The notes under the pieces were generated by a model that saw only the letters and a list, made by a program, of their open reading frames with translations, was not told where the DNA came from and did no database searches. A program made the translations under genes and the position numbers. A stretch of 5,868 nucleotides of DNA from Wolbachia endosymbiont of Cylisticus convexus (GTDB lineage: Bacteria; Pseudomonadota; Alphaproteobacteria; Rickettsiales; Anaplasmataceae). Shown piece after piece: positions 1 through 4,726 of this stretch; the first letter of the stretch is position 1, and each line of letters opens with the position of its first letter. The stretch lies in contig NZ_QPIP01000100.1 in the NCBI RefSeq assembly GCF_003344345.1, positions 1 to 5,868 on the forward strand. Direction: 5' to 3'.

Positions 1-1
1 T

Positions 2-1132
2 GAAGACTCGATAAATATAACAAAACAAGGTCTGGACTTTAGATTTACTAAGGAAGCAGTGGAATTCATGAAAAGAATGTATAATGAATCTTTAACGTTA
101 CTTAAAAATACCTTACAAGTTGATTGCAGAATCTTGAAGCACTTTGGAGGTGTTAAGGTATTAGACAGCAGCTATATTAGCTTACCTAACAGTATGGAAG
201 ACATGTATAAAGGTTATAGCTACAGTGGTTATGAAAGCAATACTAAGTCTGGAATAAAGTTACAATTAGTTTTTGACTACCTAAACCAGACATTAGACCA
301 GCTTAATATAACTGAAGGAATAAGGTCAGATCAGGGTTATAGAAGCCATTTAAGCAATATATCGAGCAACGATTTACTAATATCTGATTTGGGTTATTTT
401 GTGCCAAGTTCTTTTAAACAAATCAATGAAATAGGAGCTTATTTCATAAGTCGTTATAAATCCGATACCAACATATATGATATAGAGACAGGTCAAAAAA
501 TAGATTTACTAGAACATTTGGAAGATCGATCTTTTCTAGAACAGGAGGTATTGTTAGAAAAAGAAACAAAGGTTAAAGTGAGAATTATATGTAAAAAACT
601 AACTGAAGAACAAGCTATGGTTAGAAGAAGAAAGGCTAATAAGTTAGCAAGATCACATGGATACATATCTTCTCAAAGGAACCAAAAGTTACTAAATTGG
701 TCGATATTTATAACTAATGTTCCAAAAAGTAAGATTAATGCTGAGCAAATACTAGTAGTTTACCGAATAAGATGGCAAATTGAATTATTGTTCAAATTAT
801 ATAAGAGTAATATAAGGCTTGATAAGCTGAGAGGAAAGCCATACAGAGTATTATGTGAGCTATATGCCAAATTGTGTGCAATTCTTATATTTCATGGAAT
901 AGTGGGTTGCACAGAACTGAAAAAAAATACGGAGCTTAGCTTAACAAAGGCATTTATTGAGCTAAAAAGACGGGTTAGAGAGTTATTTTTAGCACTAAAT
1001 AATAAAATTAAAGGCTTAAATATTTTTCTCAAAAAGCTTACCATAACTTGGTCGCAATTTTCATTAAAAGACAAGTACAGAAAAACTAGGGTATCCACCT
1101 TAACTTCTCTAAATTTGCTCACAATCTCTTAA
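2..1132 (+). CDS. IS4-family DDE transposase (5' end outside window)
   Basis: Cut-and-paste transposase. The frame is open to the left window edge: codons from position 2 read EDSINITKQG... without a stop, so the GTG at 59 is probably an internal codon and the gene is 5'-partial. Numbering from that GTG, the first catalytic Asp is D36 (VLDSS) and the second is D110 (ISDLGYF). The IS4 signature Y-x2-R-x3-E-x6-K is intact at Y235, R238, E242 and K249, giving the catalytic Glu. The FITNVP strand that precedes this signature in IS4 proteins is at about 217-222. The reading frame has no internal stop or frameshift up to TAA at 1130-1132, which lies inside the terminal repeat. The missing N-terminus may resemble the MNKITCLSNN... 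start preserved in the IS4 left-end fragment at 4030. Whether the copy is active cannot be judged without its left end. Confidence 0.9.
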   Translation, partial: EDSINITKQGLDFRFTKEAVEFMKRMYNESLTLLKNTLQVDCRILKHFGGVKVLDSSYISLPNSMEDMYKGYSYSGYESNTKSGIKLQLVFDYLNQTLDQLNITEGIRSDQGYRSHLSNISSNDLLISDLGYFVPSSFKQINEIGAYFISRYKSDTNIYDIETGQKIDLLEHLEDRSFLEQEVLLEKETKVKVRIICKKLTEEQAMVRRRKANKLARSHGYISSQRNQKLLNWSIFITNVPKSKINAEQILVVYRIRWQIELLFKLYKSNIRLDKLRGKPYRVLCELYAKLCAILIFHGIVGCTELKKNTELSLTKAFIELKRRVRELFLALNNKIKGLNIFLKKLTITWSQFSLKDKYRKTRVSTLTSLNLLTIS

Positions 1133-1164
1133 CTTGACGCCTATGGTTTATTTTACACTCCCCG
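1130..1164 (+). repeat. IS4 right terminal inverted repeat
   Basis: The motif contains CTTAACTTGACGCCTATGG followed by an AT tract and ACTCCC. Its reverse complement matches 3929-3963 at 32 of 35 positions. A partial version lies at 2390-2410. The core GTCAAGTTAAG is therefore the inner part of this IS4 group's terminal repeat. The transposase stop codon is its first three bases. Confidence 0.75.
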
Positions 1165-1780
1165 GTAGATATAAAATTTCTGCACCAACCCCTTTAGCAA
1201 GTTCGGTAATCTTATTAGACTTATGAAAAGTTAGCATTATCAAAGTTTGTCCAGATCGGTGTCAGAAATTGCTCAAACCATTTATTAACATATTGCAGTG
1301 GCCTTCAAAGATTAACGGAGCAACTATTTTTCTTCCACTTAAGGCTGCAACCATGCTGATTCCAGATTTTAGGGCTGTCCTTTCTGGCAATATCCATAGC
1401 TCAGTGTCCAGACTCATCTATATACACTAATTCTTTAGGTTCTTTTGTCGCTATAACCCTTGCAAATTGAGCTCGCTTTTCCTCATTTCTTTCTTTGTAT
1501 CCATAGGTCTTGTGAATCCTATATTTTTAAGTGCTCGATTGTCTACTAATATTGCCCCAGCATCTCTGACTGAATTTTGCCACCTTGCAAATGCATTCCA
1601 GTCGGTAATTTTATCTACGCTTCCAGGCTTTTTTGACTGAAAATCTCCCATTTTCTCACGTCTTTTCTTCCACTCATATAAAGTTGTTTTTCCGATCTTA
1701 AATCTCTTAGGCTCCACTCTCTCCTTCATCCAACGCTTCCATTACCTTTTTCCTTAAGTCATAACTATATGCTACTTACC
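1163..1780 (-). pseudogene. IS630-family transposase remnant, N-terminal and central part
   Basis: Reading the minus strand from about 1777, a frameshifted start AYSYDLRKKVMEALDEGE leads into a helix-turn-helix segment with RFKIGKTTLYEWKKRR (about 1660-1720). This is typical of the IS630 N-terminal domain. Later pieces include RVIATKEPKELVYIDESG near 1400-1450, which carries the first catalytic Asp, then ALSGRKIVAPLIFEGHCN, and then HKSNKITELAKGVGAEI (about 1175-1225). An in-frame stop follows IDESGH, another stop and several frameshifts interrupt the gene, and the second catalytic Asp (normally in IMDNATFHKS) is lost because the DNA reads IMLTFHKS. The C-terminus with the final Glu is cut off at about 1163, where the IS4 repeat begins. 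The gene is dead. A 92-residue open stretch (1451-1729) is part of this remnant, not a separate protein. Confidence 0.88.
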
Positions 1781-1815
1781 TTCATTACTATAAATCCATA
1801 TCTTACTCTTTTTCT

Positions 1816-1840
1816 ACTATTATGAGAAGGGCTATAGTTG
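1816..1840 (-). repeat. IS630 left terminal inverted repeat
   Basis: This 25-bp segment is in the same plus-strand register as the reverse complement of 3701-3725 (the IS630 right end) and matches it at 22 of 25 positions. The shared core is CTCATAATAGT. It lies about 40 bp upstream of the transposase start on the minus strand, as expected for an IS630 left end. The adjoining sequence at 1841 onward is IS5-like, so this IS630 lies against or inside an IS5 copy. Confidence 0.75.
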
Positions 1841-2292
1841 CGACAAAACAATGGTCGGAAACAGTTTCTGTATAATTGATGCTCAGAGCGTAAAAAATGT
1901 AGATACTGCTGAAAACAAGGGCTACGATGCGGGTAAAAAGATTTCAGCGCCATATTGCAGTTGATACTCAAGACACGCAATTTATATCACAACGGCAGAA
2001 ATAACTGATCGTAGCAGTGCTGTAAAAATGGTTGTAAATGCTAAAGAAAATCTCTCAAAATATACTAGTTGATGCCGGCTACACTGGAGAAAATTTTGCA
2101 ACTCAAATAAAAGATACTATTGGTGCAGCTGTTGAGGTGAAGCGAATTACACAGGTTTGCCGTATTGCCAAAAAGATGGGTTGTTTTTTGCTTGGTTAGA
2201 GAAGTGTAGACGGTTATGGAAAATTGCGAGCGGAAACTCAACACCAGCTTACAAATTTGCTTTTACTGCTCTACTCCTGAAAAGATTTTAAA
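1841..2292 (+). pseudogene. IS5-family transposase remnant
   Basis: Frame-jumping translation on the plus strand recovers IIDAQSVKNVDTAENKGYD (first catalytic Asp), HIAVDTQ, then AIYITTAEITDRSSAVKMVV, then ILVDAGYTGENFATQIK (second catalytic Asp). These are followed by FAVLPKRWVV, FAWLEKCRRLW, NCERKLNTSLQ and FTALLLKRF with a stop at about 2292. The order and motifs are those of IS5-group DDE transposases. Near 2184-2190 the conserved ERSFAW reads with about eight bases missing, which deletes the catalytic Glu. At least six frame changes are needed, and the N-terminal third is absent and replaced at 1840 by the IS630 left end. The product cannot be functional. The opposite-strand 71-residue open frame over this stretch is a chance frame. 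Confidence 0.88.
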
Positions 2293-2308
2293 CAGGTTCT
2301 TAGAAATT

Positions 2309-2410
2309 TACTATAACTTGGTCGCAATTTTCATTAAACGTAGAAGGGCTAGACTATCCACTTTAACCTCTCTAAATTTTCTCACAATCTCTTAACTTGA
2401 AGCCTATGGT
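2309..2410 (+). pseudogene. IS4-family right-end remnant (second copy)
   Basis: This stretch aligns with 1039-1150 of the first IS4. It shares the run ATAACTTGGTCGCAATTTTC, then CTCTCTAAATTT, CTCACAATCTCTTAACTTGA and CCTATGG, with an internal deletion of roughly ten bases. It is the last ~30 codons of an IS4 transposase plus the inner part of the terminal repeat. The outer repeat bases differ (TTAAATAAACTG instead of TTTATTTTACAC). It follows the IS5 remnant within about 15 bp. Confidence 0.82.
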
Positions 2411-2558
2411 TAAATAAACTGTGTCAACCCGAGAAATAAAAGTAAAATAGAAACAAAAGTGCTGTCTCTTGTAGTATTTTACTCCTTAACATCTTTCCTT
2501 AAGTTGACGCCATTGCCTGAACAGATACAAGAAGTCTATTAAATAACAGTAAGGTTTT
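2411..2558. other. Noncoding gap with a degraded IS4 left-end motif
   Basis: No gene is visible between the IS4 tail and the ccmB stop codon. On the minus strand, 2517 down to 2478 reads ATGGCGTCAACTTAAGGAAA then GATGTTAAGGAG. This parallels the IS4 left end at 3948-3980 (ATAGGAGTCAAGTTAAGGAA, GATATGAGGAG). It may be the edge of a reversed IS4 copy whose body is gone. Weak similarity seems to continue down to about 2430. No rho-independent terminator for ccmB is evident here. Confidence 0.5.
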
Positions 2559-3206
2559 TCAATCTTGTTCCACAGCAAATTTTAATGCCATGTGAGTAGT
2601 TATGGTGCTGTTAACAATCAAAATGACAAAAATTAAGATGGTGATTAGTAGTGTATAAATATTCAAGGATAAATTTTCAAATTGAGTTAGCAATTTGAAA
2701 TATACAAAAGTTGGCATTATCATTGGCAAAACAAGAATTTGCGATACTCCTGATGCTAAGTTGTTTCGACCAATCATCAATGCATTTCCAGTAGCTGAAA
2801 TATTAATGATTATCAGCGTATTAAATAATAAAGATACTCCAACTGCTATTGAGTGTTCAATACTGTTGCCTAGAACTGCAAAGCTGAATATGGAAGAAAT
2901 TACTGAAATCGGTAACCCAAATAATAACCAGTGAGCGAAAATTTTATAAGCAATTATAAGCCTAGAAGAGAGTGGCTGTACAAAGATTTGCTCTAATATT
3001 CCATCATGATGATCAGATGCAAACAAATTGTTTGTAGAGATCTGTAAAACAAATGTAGCACATATCCATGTTAATGTTAACATAACTTCTTGTTTATTGT
3101 TGTTTTCAAGTGTATATGAAGATAAACTTAACATTATAATAAAAATACATACTATATAAGTAACATTATTATCATCTATTACTAATTTTTTTACCAAACC
3201 TATCAT
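2559..3206 (-). CDS. ccmB: Heme exporter permease CcmB
   Basis: Inner-membrane permease of the CcmABCD complex, which with the ATPase CcmA works in system I cytochrome c maturation and drives heme handover from CcmC/CcmE. At 215 residues it is close to the usual ~220. Family marks are DHHDGILEQIFVQPLS (residues 66-80, matching the RDGTLEQ...P loop of CcmB) and the ILVLPMIMPTFVYF segment (157-170, matching the ILVLPL.IP signature). Hydrophobic segments at about 14-32, 42-58, 90-112, 119-138, 155-173 and 181-202 fit six transmembrane helices. The ATG at 3206 is preceded in frame by a nearby stop (TAA) and has only a weak ribosome-binding sequence. No ccmA or ccmC lies beside it, which fits the scattered ccm genes of Rickettsiales. 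It is transcribed divergently from the dksA-like gene. The frame is intact despite IS debris on both sides. Confidence 0.93.
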   Translation of the reverse strand: MIGLVKKLVIDDNNVTYIVCIFIIMLSLSSYTLENNNKQEVMLTLTWICATFVLQISTNNLFASDHHDGILEQIFVQPLSSRLIIAYKIFAHWLLFGLPISVISSIFSFAVLGNSIEHSIAVGVSLLFNTLIIINISATGNALMIGRNNLASGVSQILVLPMIMPTFVYFKLLTQFENLSLNIYTLLITILIFVILIVNSTITTHMALKFAVEQD

Positions 3207-3312
3207 ACCAGGATTTTAAATGTTTATTATAAATTATAGTGTTTACTTTGAGGGTAGTATAATTTTTTGTTCACAAGTTATATAAGTTTTAATATATTTT
3301 ATTGATAATGCT
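3207..3312. promoter_or_regulatory. Divergent promoter region of ccmB and dksA-like gene
   Basis: This 106-bp, very AT-rich gap separates two outward-facing start codons. A perfect -10 hexamer TATAAT lies on the plus strand at 3258-3263 (toward dksA), with a weak -35 candidate TTATAG at 3234-3239. Another TATAAT lies on the minus strand at 3238-3233 (toward ccmB). A further plus-strand pair is TTGTTC (3267-3272) and TAATAT (3290-3295) with 17-bp spacing, but it would leave only a very short leader. The overlap suggests that the two genes may be co-influenced. The AT bias makes chance hexamers common, so the exact start sites are uncertain. Confidence 0.5.
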
Positions 3313-3696
3313 ATGGAAAAGTTAATGAAAATAAAGTTACCGGAAGATTACACTCCTTCAGAAAATGAAGAATATATGAACGTAAAACAACTGGAATACT
3401 TTAGCTTAAAGTTACAATCAATACTTGCTGACCTGGAGAAACAAGATCTAGAAGATAGTAGTATTTATTCTGATGGAGATAGTGGAAATGGGGAATTAAT
3501 TAAGCGCCGCAAAGATAGAAAAGAAAAAATTAAGGAGGCGTTAGAAAAAATAAAATCAGGCACTTATGGTTATTGTGATGGAACAGGAGAAGAAATAGGA
3601 GTTGAAAGACTGAAAGCTAATCCGCTTGCTATATATTGTATCGAAGAGCAAGAGAGAATAGAAAAAGAAAAGAACGTGTATAACATTAATGATTAA
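3313..3696 (+). CDS. dksA: DksA/TraR-family transcription factor with shortened coiled coil
   Basis: DksA-type proteins bind RNA polymerase in its secondary channel and, often with ppGpp, tune rRNA and stress promoters. The protein has 127 residues. An N-terminal LPEDYTPSENEEYMN leads to the first coiled-coil arm (about 24-47), a short acidic tip with SDGDSGNGE (53-61), the second arm (about 62-81), and the C-terminal globular motif GTYGYCDGTGEEIGVERL (83-100). It ends in CIEEQERIEKEKNVY. The four-Cys zinc site is half lost. C88 and C109 remain, but their CxxC partners are T91 and E112, as in the zinc-independent DksA of many alphaproteobacteria. The distance from the MN start of arm one to YGYC is about 67 residues. 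I recall roughly 80-85 in related alphaproteobacterial DksA, so the coiled coil appears shortened by several turns. The ATG at 3313 has no clear Shine-Dalgarno sequence; M5 is an alternative start. An IS630 end begins four bases after the stop. Confidence 0.85.
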   Translation: MEKLMKIKLPEDYTPSENEEYMNVKQLEYFSLKLQSILADLEKQDLEDSSIYSDGDSGNGELIKRRKDRKEKIKEALEKIKSGTYGYCDGTGEEIGVERLKANPLAIYCIEEQERIEKEKNVYNIND

Positions 3697-3700
3697 TTTA

Positions 3701-3725
3701 CAAGTATAGCTTTTCTCATAATAGT
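3701..3725 (+). repeat. IS630 right terminal inverted repeat at a TA dinucleotide
   Basis: The segment begins CAAGTATAGC and ends CTCATAATAGT. Inverted, it matches the left end at 1816-1840 at 22 of 25 positions. The TA at 3699-3700 directly outside agrees with the TA target preference known for IS630/Tc1-mariner elements. It lies four bases after the dksA stop codon. Confidence 0.75.
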
Positions 3726-3932
3726 GAAAACAAATGAAGGAAAGCAAAATCGACAGCCTGGCGAAAAGATTGAAACAGAAAATATTCTCTTTGGCTCTGT
3801 TTTTGATAACAAATCAATGGTGTTAAATGTCATTAAAATCAGGAGAATACGCAGGAAGATACAGAATTTCTATACCAACGCTTTTGGCAAGTTTGACAAT
3901 CTTTTTAGACTTATGAAAAGTTGCATTATGGG
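3701..3932 (-). pseudogene. IS630-family transposase remnant, C-terminal part
   Basis: The minus strand from about 3927 reads ATFHKSKKIVKLAKSVGIEI then LYLPAYSPDFNDI and a frame change. It continues with IEH-W-VIKNRAKENI and, after another shift, FRQAVDFAFLHLFSLL with a stop at about 3717-3719. This is the C-terminal DDE_3 region of an IS630 transposase. It holds the final catalytic Glu in the NxIEHxW motif, but in a shifted frame and with a TGA in place of the Trp codon after HH. The N-terminal two-thirds are missing, replaced at 3929-3963 by an IS4 left end. Its first ~75 bp of coding sequence overlap, with clear divergence, the last part of the IS630 copy at 1163-1780. The two are therefore separate copies, not one split gene. 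Confidence 0.85.
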
Positions 3933-4104
3933 AGTATTAAATAAACCATAGGAGTCAAGTTAAGGAAAAAGATATGAGGAGATAGAATAACAAGTTCTCA
4001 CAGATATGTTTTTAGTGAGAGAAGTAACGATGAATAAAATAACTTGCCTATCAAATAACCTCAACAAATTTTTCAATGAAATGGGAAAAGAGCAGTTGTG
4101 CTAA
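3929..4104 (+). mobile_element. IS4-family left-end fragment with truncated transposase start
   Basis: The terminal repeat at 3929-3963 (GGGAGT... CATAGGAGTCAAGTTAAG) mirrors the right end at 1130-1164. About 65 bp further on, after the purine-rich GAGAGAAG, an ATG at 4030 opens a 24-codon frame beginning MNKITCLSNNLNKFFNEMGK and stopping at 4102-4104. That looks like the natural N-terminus of a Wolbachia-type IS4 transposase cut short just after codon 20. The rest of the gene is not present; AT-rich intergenic DNA follows. The N-terminal assignment rests on recall of the family and on the neighbouring terminal repeat. Confidence 0.65.
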
Positions 4105-4399
4105 AAGTCAATAAAAAAAATGAAAAATATCGAAAAATTTTCAATTCAGTGGATTTGTAAAAAATTAATATATTATAATCCTTAATTTAAATATTTAGTG
4201 TAGCTGTGAATAAGTTCTCTAATTGCATAAAAGTCAACAATAATTTTTTGTATCATGAAAAATATTTTTTGATGTAAAATTCAGCTCTAATACAACCTTT
4301 TATTTATTATTGTATTATCTTATTCAATCAAAAGAGGTTTTATTGGCAATAAAAACATCAACACTAATTTCCAATTAATCTCTTTTAAACTATGTAGCC
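4105..4399. other. AT-rich noncoding region with DnaA-box-like site and palindrome
   Basis: No coding signal is visible. The stretch includes long A/T tracts (for example around 4130-4200 and 4230-4280). TGTGAATAA at 4205-4213 is the reverse complement of TTATTCACA and fits the DnaA-box consensus TTATNCACA. A palindrome at 4338-4354 has perfect 8-bp arms, TTTTATTG and CAATAAAA, around one G. TTAATCTCTTTTAA near 4375-4388 resembles a CtrA half-site pair but with a 6-bp rather than 7-bp spacer. Two loosely similar blocks (AAAAGTCAA... ATGAAAAATAT) occur at about 4103-4130 and 4229-4265. These features suggest a regulatory or replication-related region, or only old intergenic DNA. Confidence 0.4.
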
Positions 4400-4458
4400 A
4401 ATGAATATGTGGATAAATACGTCCACACAAACTTAAAGTATTTATCCACATATTCATT
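4400..4458. repeat. Perfect 21-bp inverted repeat carrying two DnaA-box sequences
   Basis: The arms at 4400-4420 and 4438-4458 are exact reverse complements, with a 17-bp loop at 4421-4437. The left arm contains TGTGGATAA (4408-4416) and the right arm contains TTATCCACA (4442-4450), both identical to the strongest E. coli-type DnaA box. The pair is symmetric and inverted. As RNA it would form a long AT-rich hairpin, but no U-run follows, so it is not a typical intrinsic terminator. The perfect arms amid otherwise decayed sequence imply recent formation or selection. Confidence 0.85.
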
Positions 4459-4556
4459 AAGCTTATAAAAACTAAGGTATCATTCTTTTCCTCTATAGTC
4501 TTAATGATTTTACATAAGTTAAAAGTAGCATGCTTCCATTGTTCTCTCCGCGGTCT

Positions 4557-4650
4557 AATATGGCTAATTTATATTGTAGCCAAGCCGCACTATACTTGTA
4601 GGCGGAAGTGGACGGCAACATGTACGCCACGAAGTCTATGCTTCAACTTA
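4557..4650 (-). ncRNA. Candidate IS110/IS1111 bridge (seek) RNA region
   Basis: This relatively GC-rich noncoding stretch lies 3' of the IS110 transposase on the same (minus) strand. It holds consecutive stem-loops. TGGCTA/TAGCCA pairs 4561-4566 with 4577-4582 around a 10-nt loop. CCGC-A-CTA (4585-4592) pairs with TAGGCGG (4599-4605), with one bulged A and a 6-nt loop. GTGG-A-CG (4608-4614) pairs with CGCCAC (4625-4630), again with one bulged A and a 10-nt loop. GAAG/CTTC (4631-4644) closes a 6-nt loop. IS110-family recombinases are known to use a structured RNA from a noncoding element end, and in the IS1111 subgroup it lies downstream of the transposase. RNA boundaries are guesses. The 89-residue plus-strand open frame here is spurious. 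Confidence 0.5.
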
Positions 4651-4726
4651 TCCTCTTGCTTATCCCTTCCATCGGCATTGCTATCTTTACTTTCAGTAAA
4701 ATTATTGTTTTATACTTCTTTAGTGT

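Larger units (their letters stand above)
1..1164 (+). mobile_element. IS4-family insertion sequence, right (3') part
   Basis: The element runs in from the left window edge. It contains the C-terminal bulk of an IS4-family transposase and ends in a right terminal inverted repeat at 1130-1164. The end is inferred by comparison with the IS4 left end at 3929-3963, which is the same 35-bp motif in the opposite orientation (32 of 35 positions agree). Just beyond 1164 the sequence becomes an IS630 transposase fragment on the other strand, so this IS4 appears to have inserted into, or recombined into, an IS630 copy. The left end lies outside the window. Confidence 0.8.

Noticed and set aside
892..1122. 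Minus-strand open frame of 76 codons
   Set aside because: It lies antisense to the well-supported IS4 transposase and has no recognisable motif.
1765..1980. Minus-strand open frame of 71 codons
   Set aside because: It crosses the IS630 left end and runs antisense to the IS5 remnant, so it is a chance frame.
2695..2934. Plus-strand open frame of 79 codons
   Set aside because: It is antisense to ccmB, whose family motifs are clear.
3556..3747. Minus-strand open frame of 63 codons
   Set aside because: It begins in the decayed IS630 C-terminal region and continues antisense through dksA.
3724..3951. Plus-strand open frame of 75 codons after dksA
   Set aside because: The opposite strand encodes recognisable IS630 C-terminal motifs (HKSKKIVKLAKS, YSPDFN), so this frame is antisense to a transposase remnant.
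4400..4458. Intrinsic transcription terminator
   Set aside because: The stem is long but AT-rich, the loop is 17 nt and no T-run follows on either strand.
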